DNA of 64,000 nucleotides from a virus. The stretch is taken from positions 28,584-92,583 of the IMG/VR virus record IMGVR_UViG_3300042922_000725; one strand, 5' to 3'. The notes under the pieces were generated by a model, which was given only the letters and a program-made list of their open reading frames with translations, had not been told where the DNA came from and made no database searches. Both the position numbers and the translations under genes were made by a program. Position 1 is the stretch's first letter; each line of letters begins with the position of its first letter. This document shows positions 43,811 to 52,357 of this stretch, piece by piece.

Positions 43811-44614
43811 TTGGATATTATCTCTTTGGGAGTGGCTAAAAAAAGCAGAAAAATAACATTAAAGCATAATACAAACGTTCCTGTTGGAGGAATAGACATT
43901 GATACAGAAATTAAAGTTATGGATACAAATGATTTGTTCGAGAAGATGTTAATAAAAAGTTTAGCACCAAAAACAAAACTTGAATTTTATGATTCTGCTG
44001 ATGAAATTATAGACTCTACCTTAATAAGAACAGCAGGAGTTCCATTAACAATAAAAACAATAAAAGCCACATCGGAAAAATCTACAAGTTCTGATATTAT
44101 TGTGAGTATGGAAACATATTCAACACCTTCGATAAGTGATTTTGACAGGTTAGATTATAACATAAATGAAAGTGAAAATATATGGACTTTTAATGATATT
44201 ACAATTGACCAAAAGGCTACTTTTTCAATAAAATCAAATAATAATAAAGGTTTAATTGGCAAATGCAATACGACATTTAACTTTGTAAATTGTTCTTATG
44301 CCGGTATTGTGCCTAGTACAACAACAATATCTACAATAACTGAAGCAGAAATAAAAAGTGGGAAGATTATATTGCAGCAAAAGGGAGATATAAATGACTC
44401 ATTTATTGGAAATGGAAAAATGTTTTTTGCATATGAATCTACTTGGGGAAATGCAAAATCTATAGTCGATGTGTTAAATAATGTGAACATTATAAATGCA
44501 TTTGAAAAAAAAGAAATAGATATAACCAATGCTAGTGGAGTTGTAAAATATGTGGTTTATTTGGCAAACGTAAGAGGTAACTACAATGAAAGTGAAGTAA
44601 ATTTAAAGTTTTAA
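43811..44614 (+). CDS. Fibre-cluster protein of unknown function
   Basis: 267 residues from TTG at 43811, chosen because AGGAAGAGTGGTGA lies just ahead and overlaps the end of the previous gene. It is beta-rich, with no membrane segment or motif recognised (KKSRKITLKHNTNVPVGGID, VVKYVVYLANVRGNYNESEV). It probably is a virion surface protein by context. Confidence 0.5.
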   Translation: MDIISLGVAKKSRKITLKHNTNVPVGGIDIDTEIKVMDTNDLFEKMLIKSLAPKTKLEFYDSADEIIDSTLIRTAGVPLTIKTIKATSEKSTSSDIIVSMETYSTPSISDFDRLDYNINESENIWTFNDITIDQKATFSIKSNNNKGLIGKCNTTFNFVNCSYAGIVPSTTTISTITEAEIKSGKIILQQKGDINDSFIGNGKMFFAYESTWGNAKSIVDVLNNVNIINAFEKKEIDITNASGVVKYVVYLANVRGNYNESEVNLKF

Positions 44615-44639
44615 AACTTAAATTTAAGGGGTAATCATA

Positions 44640-45197
44640 ATGAAAAAAATAAAAAATTATATAAAAGAATATATTAAAAAAATTGTATTATCTTTACTTC
44701 ATGATTTTATTGAAAATGAAATAAAGAAAGAAATAAACGAAAACATAAAAAGTTATTTAAAACTCGAAGCCGATAATGACAATACAAGTAAAATTATTGA
44801 AGAAATAAATGATATTAAAGAAATATTGAAATCAAAAGAAAATAATGAACAATATATTTCTCTTCCAAATGAAAATATTATTAATAATGGCAATAAAAAA
44901 GAAATAAAGAATGGAACTATATCTTATGATTATTCGGGTAATCAAGTAATTGAAAGAGTTTATTTAGATGGAGAATGGCTAATACCTAATAATAACATGA
45001 AAGAAGTACAAATAGTTAAAAATTATGTGAATATAGATAAGTTTGAAAGAGAATTAGATAAAGATTTGGTGTTTTCTAGTGACAAATCAATTGTTATTAC
45101 GGATAGCTTAAATCATGATGATAAATACAAAATAGTTATTAAGAGTTCAAACCTGACTTTAGAAAAAGTTAAAGATGTTAAAAAGGAGGGATTCTAA
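44640..45197 (+). CDS. Coiled-coil fibre-cluster protein
   Basis: 185 residues. Residues 1-70 are a Lys/Ile/Glu coiled coil (KKIKNYIKEYIKKIVLSLL, ENEIKKEINENIKSYLK). Residues 85-185 form a beta-rich domain (GNQVIERVYLDGEWLIPNN). AAGGGG precedes the ATG and the collar gene starts two bases after its stop, so they are probably translated together. Confidence 0.5.
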   Translation: MKKIKNYIKEYIKKIVLSLLHDFIENEIKKEINENIKSYLKLEADNDNTSKIIEEINDIKEILKSKENNEQYISLPNENIINNGNKKEIKNGTISYDYSGNQVIERVYLDGEWLIPNNNMKEVQIVKNYVNIDKFERELDKDLVFSSDKSIVITDSLNHDDKYKIVIKSSNLTLEKVKDVKKEGF

Positions 45198-45199
45198 AG

Positions 45200-46648
45200 A
45201 TGAGTGACTTTTTAAAGGGAAATCCCTTAATAGTACCTAATTATTACCTTGGAGATGTTCCTATGGACACCAAAACAAAAGCTTCTTCAGTTTCAGAAGT
45301 TTTAACAACTCTTGAAAAAGAAAATAGATATACTGGATTAACAATATATTGCGATTTAGAAAAACAATTTTATTGTTTTAAGAATGGAATTGAAGATTCT
45401 GATTTTATAAAAATAGGTGGTTCAACTTCAATAATTAAAGTTTCAAACTATGCTTCATTGCCAACTGAAAATCAAGATATTACTGCGATTTATATGACAG
45501 AAGATACAATGATTGAATATATGTGGAATGGTATTGCATGGACTAATTTTAAAAATATAGCAGACAATATATCATTTAATAATAATCCAAATGGAACTCC
45601 AATATATTCCACTGATTATGGAACAGTACAAAAAGTATTAGAAGAAAATAAAAAAGAAGTAGACTTAAAGGCTGACAAAACTTATGTTGACACTGAATTG
45701 GATAAAAAACCAATTATAGATGATGTTAGTTCAAGTATTTCATCAGTATATTCGTCAAATAAAGTTGATGAGTTAAATAACACTTTATTAGGATATATTG
45801 TAATAAAAGCTGAAATCAATGATGAAGAAGTAAGTGGTGGAATGACATATAGTTCAAGTAAATTGGAAAATGATAAATATTTAATAAATACTGATTTAAA
45901 TAACAAAGTAGATAAAGTTATAAACAAAAGTTTAATTGATGATACAGAAATAATAAGATTACAAGGAATTACTACAGGAGCAAATAAAGTTGAAGACTCT
46001 GCTGTAAATGGAAATATTAAAATCAATGGTGTTGAAAGCGTTGTATATACTCATCCTGGAACAGGTACAAATCCACATGGAACTACCAAGAGTGATATAG
46101 GTTTGGGAAACTGTGATAATACTAGTGATGTAAATAAACCAATAAGTAATGCTACACAACAAGCAATTAATAATAATTCTGTTCCTACAGGAAGTGTATT
46201 TTATACTATATCTATGACAGCTCCTAGTGGATATATAATAGGTGACGGAAGTAGTATTTCGAAAACTACATATTCGGCATTATATGCAGTTATTGGTGGC
46301 AGATTTGGAGAAACTTCAACTACATTTAATTTACCTGATTTAAGAGGTACTTTTATAAGAGGTAATAATCCAAGTGCGACAGGATATGATTCAAACAGAA
46401 CATTGGGAAGTTTGCAACAAGACGCATTCCAAGGACATACACATACGTTAAATCCTAAGGTTGGTACGAGAGCAAGTGGTGGAGATAGATATTTTTGGTC
46501 AGATGACCTCTCGTCAGTTAGTCGCGCAAAACAAACCGAATCCGAACAACTGGCAGTACCAATTACATTAGAAGGTTATGGCGTGGCTAAAATTGCTAAT
46601 GAGACACGTCCTGTCAATATTTCATTTACACCAATTATAAAACTATAA
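45200..46648 (+). CDS. Tail fibre with phage collar domain
   Basis: 482 residues. The middle is fibrous, with short alternating strands and helices (DKTYVDTELDKKPIIDDV). Residues 330-395 carry the Collar motif: SMTAPSGYIIGDGSSISKTT, then YSALYAVIGGRFG and FNLPDLRGTFIRG. GHTHTLNP and the C-terminus follow the usual collar-fibre tip pattern (NETRPVNISFTPIIKL). It is a likely receptor-binding fibre. Confidence 0.75.
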   Translation: MSDFLKGNPLIVPNYYLGDVPMDTKTKASSVSEVLTTLEKENRYTGLTIYCDLEKQFYCFKNGIEDSDFIKIGGSTSIIKVSNYASLPTENQDITAIYMTEDTMIEYMWNGIAWTNFKNIADNISFNNNPNGTPIYSTDYGTVQKVLEENKKEVDLKADKTYVDTELDKKPIIDDVSSSISSVYSSNKVDELNNTLLGYIVIKAEINDEEVSGGMTYSSSKLENDKYLINTDLNNKVDKVINKSLIDDTEIIRLQGITTGANKVEDSAVNGNIKINGVESVVYTHPGTGTNPHGTTKSDIGLGNCDNTSDVNKPISNATQQAINNNSVPTGSVFYTISMTAPSGYIIGDGSSISKTTYSALYAVIGGRFGETSTTFNLPDLRGTFIRGNNPSATGYDSNRTLGSLQQDAFQGHTHTLNPKVGTRASGGDRYFWSDDLSSVSRAKQTESEQLAVPITLEGYGVAKIANETRPVNISFTPIIKL

Positions 46649-46711
46649 AATATAATTATGCTCAACATGTAATACTAGGAAAGCTAATATTAATAACAGG
46701 AGGTCTTATAA

Positions 46712-47062
46712 ATGCCAAATTCAACAATTACACTTTGTAAAGTTTTTGACAACATTAGTTCTACAGGAGAGTGTATTATACCCATAAGTTCAAATGGTTC
46801 ATGTATGCGTATTGAAGCTAGAACAGATGGGGTGGCAACTTTTGAAGTTTCAACTAGTATGACAAGCAATCAAGATAATAATTATTCTTTAGTTGGAATA
46901 TTGATAAATTTAGTAAATATTTCGATAAATAATCCAGTAACAATAACATCTACCGATGGTCTTGTAGCATATTCTCTTGATTTAGGCTGTGTAAGTTATG
47001 TAAAAATAAAATTGACAAATAATACTGGAAATACAACAATAACTTGTAAAGTTTCAGATTAA
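46712..47062 (+). CDS. Small beta-sandwich fibre-associated protein, similar to 43476
   Basis: 116 residues, beta-rich, with ECIIPISSNGSCMRIEARTD and a C-terminal NTTITCKVSD that parallels GTVTCIGRVVN of the 43476 protein. AGGAGGT precedes the ATG. It sits between two collar-type fibre genes, so it may be an accessory domain or fibre chaperone. Confidence 0.5.
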   Translation: MPNSTITLCKVFDNISSTGECIIPISSNGSCMRIEARTDGVATFEVSTSMTSNQDNNYSLVGILINLVNISINNPVTITSTDGLVAYSLDLGCVSYVKIKLTNNTGNTTITCKVSD

Positions 47063-47092
47063 TTGAAAAATAATAGAAAGGAATGATATCAT

Positions 47093-47878
47093 ATGGGAAG
47101 TTTAAGCCTAAATACTGTTATTGCATTGATTAATGAATTGATTAAGAAAAATGTTAAAAATGTTGGAGATATAAAAATGACAGGAAAAACTATAGCTGAT
47201 AACGGATGGTTAATTTGTGATGGTTCGGCTATATCTAGAACTCAATATTCTGAATTATTTAGTGCAATTGGAACTGTATTTGGGACAGGAAATGGAAGTT
47301 CTACATTTAATATTCCTGATTTTAGGTCAAGAGTTCCATTAGGAGCTGGTCAAGGTGAGATAAATTTAAGTTTTGCTTCAACTGATGTAAACATTTCAAC
47401 AAATGTTATTACAATTCCATCAAACAAATCAATTTATACGGGTACACCTATAAAGTTAACATCGTTAGGCACTGCTCCAACAGGACTAACTAGCGGAACA
47501 ACATATTATGCAGTTAAATTAACAGATACAACAATTTCATTAGCAACAACAGTTTCAAATGCTGTAGCAAATCCGGCTGCTGTGATAGATATTACTGGAC
47601 AAGGAAGTGGTTTAAATAAATTAACTATAACATATTCTAATCGAAGTATTGGTGAAATTGGAGGCGAGGAAAACCATAGTCAAAATATCTCCGAACTTGT
47701 CAAGCATACACACATATATAACGATACATATGGAGTTCAAGACTTAGAAGGAGTGTTTAACAATGCTAATGCCTGTGATGAAATTAGCAGAGATGAAACA
47801 ACTTCTGTAACTGGTGGAAGCGTACCATTTAATGTTATGAATCCGTATTTAGGAATTAATTTCATGATTAAATATTAA
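47093..47878 (+). CDS. Short tail fibre with collar domain
   Basis: 261 residues. Residues 22-85 match the Collar motif (GDIKMTGKTIADNGWLICDG, YSELFSAIGTVFG, FNIPDFRSRVPLGAGQG). The middle residues 90-180 are a Thr-rich insert. The C-terminus (GGSVPFNVMNPYLGINFMIK) is the standard tip of this family. AAAGGAATG precedes the ATG. It is the last gene of the tail block. Confidence 0.75.
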   Translation: MGSLSLNTVIALINELIKKNVKNVGDIKMTGKTIADNGWLICDGSAISRTQYSELFSAIGTVFGTGNGSSTFNIPDFRSRVPLGAGQGEINLSFASTDVNISTNVITIPSNKSIYTGTPIKLTSLGTAPTGLTSGTTYYAVKLTDTTISLATTVSNAVANPAAVIDITGQGSGLNKLTITYSNRSIGEIGGEENHSQNISELVKHTHIYNDTYGVQDLEGVFNNANACDEISRDETTSVTGGSVPFNVMNPYLGINFMIKY

Positions 47879-47894
47879 TAATTATTTATTTAGA

Positions 47895-47915
47895 GTGGGA
47901 TTGAATTTGACCCAC
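47895..47915 (+). terminator. Weak hairpin after the last fibre gene
   Basis: GTGGG (47895-47899) pairs with CCCAC (47911-47915) around an 11-nt loop, with no clear T-run. It may end the tail transcript. The 12-mer AAATATTGATAA (47933-47944) follows. Confidence 0.4.
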
Positions 47916-47949
47916 CCTATTAATATGTAATTAAATATTGATAAAATAA

Positions 47950-48159
47950 CTATCTATAATTTCTAACATCTTCACGGATTTTGTCTTGTAAATTTTGATT
48001 GGTACATAGTTCAATAATTAATTTATCAAGAATTTTACCCATTGGCTCTTTCCATCGAATACTTAGTATTTGCAAATCTTCATATACCTTTTCATGGAAA
48101 GTTAGATGACCGTCTACTCTACTACCAGTTTTTAAATAATCCATTTTGGATTTCATCAT
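47950..48159 (-). CDS. Small regulator candidate divergent from the integrase
   Basis: 69 residues. Basic N-terminus, then two predicted helices (TFHEKVYEDLQILSIRWKEP, MGKILDKLIIELC) consistent with a ribbon-helix-helix or similar small DNA-binding fold, though no signature is decisive. AGGTGG precedes the ATG. Its promoter has a palindrome over the -35, so it may repress itself and the integrase. Confidence 0.55.
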   Translation of the reverse strand: MMKSKMDYLKTGSRVDGHLTFHEKVYEDLQILSIRWKEPMGKILDKLIIELCTNQNLQDKIREDVRNYR

Positions 48160-48179
48160 TTATACACCACCTCATGTAA

Positions 48180-48208
48180 ATTATACTATAATTTGTACAT
48201 TTGTACAA
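48180..48208 (-). promoter_or_regulatory. Promoter and palindromic operator of the small regulator gene
   Basis: On the minus strand: -35 TTGTAC (48203-48208), 17 bases, -10 TATAAT (48180-48185). The palindrome TTGTACA-TT-TGTACAA (48193-48208) covers the -35. Confidence 0.7.
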
Positions 48209-48221
48209 GAGTTCAAATATA

Positions 48222-48235
48222 CGAACGAACGTTCT
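48222..48235 (+). promoter_or_regulatory. LexA/DinR-like SOS box upstream of the integrase gene
   Basis: CGAACGAACGTTCT fits the Gram-positive LexA consensus CGAACRNRYGTTCG in 13 of 14 positions. It lies in the divergent spacer between the small regulator and the recombinase gene, so host SOS induction may activate either. Confidence 0.5.
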
Positions 48236-48354
48236 CTAAATTTACATTTATTAGATTCGTTAGGCTAGAGACATATTTTAAAAAGAAAAAGGTTTATGGA
48301 AGATATTAAAGCTATTAGAAACTTATATTAATAATCAAGGAGGACATACATATT

Positions 48355-49401
48355 ATGGCTAAAATAGTAAGAGTTAAATATTTTACAGAAGAAAAGAAAA
48401 AATTAATCAGTGAATCAAATAAAAAACTTTATGATAAATACCTTAAATCAAATATAATAAAAAACAGAGAAGTTGAAGATACAACTTATGGTGTTTATAC
48501 TAATAATATGACACACTTCATGATATTTTTGGCTGAAAATTATGATAATGTTGGGCTTTACGATGAAGATTTTATAAAAAATGCAGTAGATATAATGGAA
48601 GATTACATATCTTTTTGTCAAGATACTTTGCAGAATAATAAAAAAACTATCAACAACAAAATAGCTGCGGCATCGTCGTTTTATGCATGGTCAATGAAAA
48701 GAAAATATATAGGATTTCATCCCTTTGATAAGAGACTTGACAGAATGAAAGGAGCAAAAGACGAAAAAATTATTAATTCTTATTTTTTAACAGAAGAAGA
48801 AATAAATAAAATAAAAGAAGGATTGGAAGATTCTAAGAGTTTCGATATTCAAGATAAAATATTGTTTTATTTGGCTATCGATAGTGCTAATAGAATAGGA
48901 GCATTGAGTAAGCTGACCCTTTCTAGCATGGATATAGATGAAATGGTTTTTAAAGACATAAGGGAAAAACGTGGAAAACGTGTTGAAGTGGTATTTGAAG
49001 AAAAAACTCGTGAGTTAATTGAAGATTGGCTTTATCAAAGAAAAGATAATTATGATAAAATGGAAGTTGACTCTTTATTTATAGCAAATTATAAAACATG
49101 GATACCTATGGGAAAAAGTTCTTTACAAGAAAGAATCAGAAAAATAGGAATGATTATTGGATTAGAAGATTTTCATGCTCACTGCACAAGAAAATCGGCT
49201 ATAAATTTAATAGTTGAAAAGACAGGAGATATCTCGTTAGGTGCCGAAATTGCGAATCATGAAAGTGTTGAGACAACTCGTCAAAGTTATGTTAAACCAA
49301 GGTCAAAATCTCAAACTAGAAATAAGATAAAAGAGTTAATAAAAGAGAAAGACTTGGCAAAGAAACAAATAGAAGATAATGAAAAACAAGAGGAGTTATA
49401 A
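48355..49401 (+). CDS. Tyrosine recombinase/integrase
   Basis: 348 residues. An N-terminal SAM-like core-binding domain (about 45-130) is followed by the catalytic domain with R180 (SANRIGALSKLTL), H276 and R279 (HAHCTRKSAINL), H302 (IANHESVETTRQ) and Y312 (SYVK). AAGGAGG precedes the ATG. It could integrate the phage or resolve dimers of a plasmid prophage. No att core was identified by eye. Confidence 0.85.
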   Translation: MAKIVRVKYFTEEKKKLISESNKKLYDKYLKSNIIKNREVEDTTYGVYTNNMTHFMIFLAENYDNVGLYDEDFIKNAVDIMEDYISFCQDTLQNNKKTINNKIAAASSFYAWSMKRKYIGFHPFDKRLDRMKGAKDEKIINSYFLTEEEINKIKEGLEDSKSFDIQDKILFYLAIDSANRIGALSKLTLSSMDIDEMVFKDIREKRGKRVEVVFEEKTRELIEDWLYQRKDNYDKMEVDSLFIANYKTWIPMGKSSLQERIRKIGMIIGLEDFHAHCTRKSAINLIVEKTGDISLGAEIANHESVETTRQSYVKPRSKSQTRNKIKELIKEKDLAKKQIEDNEKQEEL

Positions 49402-49410
49402 TCCTAACAA

Positions 49411-49587
49411 ATGCAATCCCTAATCGGTAAGAAACTTGTTACTACCGATAAACGAATTATTGAAATAACAAAAGTAATAGATGGAGTGGCTTATTTTTTA
49501 GTCTACCATCAAGATAACATAACTGATAAAAAGATAGGCTGCTGTAATGTATTAAAAATTATAAACGCCTTGAATGTAATAAAATAA
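49411..49587 (+). CDS. Small protein downstream of the integrase
   Basis: 58 residues (MQSLIGKKLVTTDKRIIEIT...NALNVIK) starting 10 bases after the integrase stop. Its only AGGAG is about 15 bases upstream, inside the integrase end, so coupling to integrase translation is likely. The pattern of alternating strands and a Cys-Cys pair looks protein-like. No family recognised. Confidence 0.45.
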   Translation: MQSLIGKKLVTTDKRIIEITKVIDGVAYFLVYHQDNITDKKIGCCNVLKIINALNVIK

Positions 49588-49638
49588 AAATGGGAAGTGA
49601 TGATTAATAATTTAAGAGAAAGGCAGGTAAATAATAAT

Positions 49639-50193
49639 ATGGAAGAAAATTTGATGCATCAAATGAAATCTGAAATGGACGTTATGCAAAACAAGATAAA
49701 ATTTCTTGAATTGAAACTTGAGTATATGGAGAAATCAGGATTAAGGAGAGAAGAATATACTGAGTTAGTTAAGGAGATAGCAACTTTAAAAGCTTCTTTA
49801 AAAGAGATTAAGAATGATAGAGAAGAAGATAAATCGATGATTTATGCTCTTAGTGGAAAAATAGAAGACGTTGAAAAATTAATAAGACAATTTATAGCTA
49901 ATACTGCAAAAATAGAAATATCTCAACAAGATGTTGTTAAACAGGTTGATACAATGGATAAACGAGTTAATAATAAAATAGACTCATTAGAAGCAAAGAT
50001 TGAAAAATTAACTCAATTAATGACATTTAACTGGGTTGAAATGGTTAAAAATTTTATTAACTATAATTTAGTAACAAAATTGTTTTCATATTTCAGTTTT
50101 GTAAGTATTATATTTTTAATTATAGAAATGGTTTTATATTACTTAGGTATACCTATTGATATAAAAGCAATAACAAAAGCATTTAAAGGATAA
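49639..50193 (+). CDS. Coiled-coil protein with C-terminal membrane segment
   Basis: 184 residues from the ATG at 49639. Residues 1-135 are a long Lys/Glu coiled coil (KFLELKLEYMEKSGLRREEY, DKRVNNKIDSLEAKIEKL). Residues 150-172 form one membrane segment (FSYFSFVSIIFLIIEMVLYYLG). It precedes the agr-like genes on the same strand, 27 bases before the receptor-like gene. XhlA-like hemolysin/holin accessory proteins are one comparison, but a role with the agr cassette is also possible. Confidence 0.5.
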   Translation: MEENLMHQMKSEMDVMQNKIKFLELKLEYMEKSGLRREEYTELVKEIATLKASLKEIKNDREEDKSMIYALSGKIEDVEKLIRQFIANTAKIEISQQDVVKQVDTMDKRVNNKIDSLEAKIEKLTQLMTFNWVEMVKNFINYNLVTKLFSYFSFVSIIFLIIEMVLYYLGIPIDIKAITKAFKG

Positions 50194-50220
50194 CAAAATA
50201 AAAAGAATGGAGAAATAAAT

Positions 50221-50676
50221 ATGCAATTTGCACTAGCATTTTTATACTTAATACTTGAGACAATATGGATAGTCTATATAACGTTAGTCTTTCTTAAGAA
50301 AGATAATATAAAATTAATAAATTTAAAAGTTCTAATTCCTATAACAGGATTTTCTTTATTAGTTAAATATCACACATCCTCATCTATGCTTATACAAATA
50401 GTTTTAGCAATATTGTTATATTCTACAATAATATGGATTCAAAATTATAAAATTAATCCATTAAAGGTTTTTGGTTTTACAATATTGTCCTTTCTAATTA
50501 TGTTTGGTATAGAGTTATGTGTAACAAAAATAATATTTGACTTATTACATATTAATGCTTTTTTAATAAAAAATAATGTTGTTTTACATTTTATTATTAA
50601 TTTACCAATTAAGAGTATAATGTATACAATATTATATATAAATTACAATAAAAGGAGGATTGCAAACTATGTTTAG
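50221..50676 (+). CDS. Polytopic membrane protein resembling an AgrC sensor domain without kinase
   Basis: 151 residues with five or six membrane segments (AFLYLILETIWIVYITLVFL; LIQIVLAILLYSTIIWI; VFGFTILSFLIMFGIELCV; and others), the size and layout of the peptide-sensing N-terminus of AgrC-type GHKL kinases. It ends at ILYINYNKRRIANYV, so the kinase part is missing. Its end overlaps the start of agrD by eight bases. It could be a decoy receptor, an immunity factor or an unrelated membrane protein; the AgrC link is by layout and context. Confidence 0.45.
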   Translation: MQFALAFLYLILETIWIVYITLVFLKKDNIKLINLKVLIPITGFSLLVKYHTSSSMLIQIVLAILLYSTIIWIQNYKINPLKVFGFTILSFLIMFGIELCVTKIIFDLLHINAFLIKNNVVLHFIINLPIKSIMYTILYINYNKRRIANYV

Positions 50677-50776
50677 AAAATTATTATCTTTAACAGCATT
50701 CGTATTCGTTGGTGTTGGAACAATGGTTGGAATGTGTTGGTTTGTGGGTTATCAAGAAGAAGCTCCAAAGCTTTAA
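50669..50776 (+). CDS. agrD: AgrD-type cyclic-peptide pheromone precursor
   Basis: 35 residues. A hydrophobic/basic amphipathic leader (MFRKLLSLTAFVFVGVGTMV) is followed by the core GMCWFVG and a charged tail YQEEAPKL. A Cys followed by aromatic residues and then a Glu/Pro/Lys tail is the clostridial AgrD pattern; the probable thiolactone ring is CWFVG. AGGAGG lies ten bases before the ATG, and the start overlaps the upstream gene. AgrB is encoded 18 bases downstream. The exact ring boundary is inferred. Confidence 0.8.
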   Translation: MFRKLLSLTAFVFVGVGTMVGMCWFVGYQEEAPKL

Positions 50777-50794
50777 TAGGATAAAACAAAACTA

Positions 50795-51382
50795 ATGATT
50801 ATAAAAATTGCAGAACATTATGCTAGATTACTTGTTGAAAAATCTAGCGAAACAGAAAGAGAGTATCAGATATATAGATACTCTCTTATATTTTATATCA
50901 GTACAATATTCCAACTAACATTGATATTTTCTATGACCTATTTACTAGGCTTATTTTTATATGCACTACCTATTGTTTTAATGTACATTCCTCTAAGAGC
51001 TATTGCCGGAGGATATCATCATAAATATTTAGGTAATTGCACCTTATTTTCCATGATTGAAATAATATTGTTCTCATATTTAGCTAAATCACAGTATTTA
51101 AACAATGCAATCTCGATAGCTTTTATTTGTATTTTTATGATAGTAACTATTATAACATCTATGCCAAAAGACAATATTTATTTAAAACCAACAAATAGAA
51201 ATAAAAAAATTGTAAAGAAGTTATATATCATAGTTTTAATTTTAATGACTGTATTAGTGATAGTATTTCCTAATTTACAATCATTTTTATTAGCTGCTAT
51301 TACATATTCGTGTTTACAATGTAGTAACCCTTATTATGTTATTAATATATGGGTAGATAAAAAAATAAAAATTGAATTATAA
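50795..51382 (+). CDS. agrB: AgrB-type pheromone-processing membrane protease
   Basis: 195 residues with about five membrane segments. The catalytic pair H75 and C82 lie in RAIAGGYHHKYLGNCTLF with the spacing of seven seen in AgrB. It would cut the AgrD tail and help form the thiolactone. It directly follows agrD. No full AgrC kinase or AgrA regulator lies within the window, so the signal is presumably sensed by host or by proteins encoded elsewhere on the phage. Confidence 0.85.
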   Translation: MIIKIAEHYARLLVEKSSETEREYQIYRYSLIFYISTIFQLTLIFSMTYLLGLFLYALPIVLMYIPLRAIAGGYHHKYLGNCTLFSMIEIILFSYLAKSQYLNNAISIAFICIFMIVTIITSMPKDNIYLKPTNRNKKIVKKLYIIVLILMTVLVIVFPNLQSFLLAAITYSCLQCSNPYYVINIWVDKKIKIEL

Positions 51383-51534
51383 AGAATAAAGGAGCAGTCA
51401 TTCCATAGCACTGATGCATCTAGATACCATAAAAATCATGCCCTTATATATACAATAACATATTATTTAAAAACTGTCAAATACTTTCACAAAGAAAATT
51501 AAAAATTATTTGAAAATTTGTTAAGGAGTATAAT

Positions 51535-51693
51535 ATGTTAATAGAATTAGAAAAGATAATTGATAAATTACAAAATCACGTAGATTCTACAGACCTTAAT
51601 TGGTTTAATGACAGTACATTAATAGAATCTAAAATAGAAAAAGATACATATAGAAAAATAATAAGAGAATTAAAAGAACTTAAAGTTCAGTGA
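51535..51693 (+). CDS. Small helical protein after agrB
   Basis: 52 residues (MLIELEKIIDKLQNHVDSTD...KELKVQ). AAGGAG precedes the ATG; a terminator follows its stop. It is charged and helical with no motif. The 152-base gap from agrB (51383-51534) holds no clear gene. Confidence 0.5.
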   Translation: MLIELEKIIDKLQNHVDSTDLNWFNDSTLIESKIEKDTYRKIIRELKELKVQ

Positions 51694-51704
51694 ATAAAGT
51701 TATA

Positions 51705-51727
51705 GGCGCATTTCGGTGTGCCTTTTT
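51705..51727 (+). terminator. Terminator ending the agr-side transcripts
   Basis: GGCGCA (51705-51710) pairs with TGTGCC (51717-51722, one G-U) around TTTCGG, then TTTTT. Confidence 0.8.
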
Positions 51728-51768
51728 ATGTTGAATATAATAATCTTAATTGATAAGGAGATAAATTG

Positions 51769-52215
51769 ATGGCTAGATTTTTTAGTAAGAAGGTAGAGTT
51801 ACCAAATGGTGACGTGTTCGATAGTCAAACTGAATATGAATGGTGGAAATTACTTTTAGAAAAACAAAAACAAGGGTTAATAAGCAATTTGCAAAAACAA
51901 GTTCCCTTTCTTTTACAAGAAGCCTTTAAAACTAAAGATGGTAAAAGTATTAGAAAGATGGAATATATCGCTGATTTTACATATATAGAAAATGGCGAAT
52001 TACATATTACTGACAGCAAAGGAGCAATGGCTTGTATTGAAGAAACTTTTAAAATCAAGTGGAAATTAATGAAATATAAATATCCTGATTATAATTATCA
52101 CATCATAATTATAGATAAAACAAAAAAATGGATTGACCTTGAAAACAAAGAAGAAGTAAAAGCAATGAAAGAACGGGAAAAATCAATTCCAAAGAAAACT
52201 AAGAAAAAGAAATAA
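51769..52215 (+). CDS. DUF1064 family nuclease-fold protein
   Basis: 148 residues from the ATG at 51769 (AAGGAGAT upstream). The order FDSQTEYEWWKLLLEK, EYIADFTYIENGELHITDSKG, then FKIKWKLMKYKYPDYNYHII matches DUF1064, a phage family with a restriction-endonuclease-like fold (D of ADF, D and K of TDSKG). It may resolve or trim DNA during replication. The C-terminus is strongly basic (PKKTKKKK). It is the last rightward gene in the window. Confidence 0.75.
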   Translation: MARFFSKKVELPNGDVFDSQTEYEWWKLLLEKQKQGLISNLQKQVPFLLQEAFKTKDGKSIRKMEYIADFTYIENGELHITDSKGAMACIEETFKIKWKLMKYKYPDYNYHIIIIDKTKKWIDLENKEEVKAMKEREKSIPKKTKKKK

Positions 52216-52232
52216 CACAATATAATATTAAT

Positions 52233-52300
52233 AAGGGAAGTCAATTATATACTAAGTAGATTAAATTCTATTTTAGTAATAATGACTTCCCTTATTTTTT
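52233..52300. terminator. Strong bidirectional terminator at the end of the rightward genes
   Basis: AAGGGAAGTCA (52233-52243) pairs with TGACTTCCCTT (52283-52293), extendable by two pairs, then TATTTTTT. It lies at the convergence of rightward and leftward transcription. Confidence 0.8.
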
Positions 52301-52357
52301 GCTTTTTATATTTACTTAATAAAACAGATATTTTATCGTGATTTTTAGCTCATTTTC

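Noticed and set aside
45682-46026. Antisense 114-codon frame in the collar fibre gene
   Set aside because: Shadow frame without ribosome site; the plus-strand gene is well supported.
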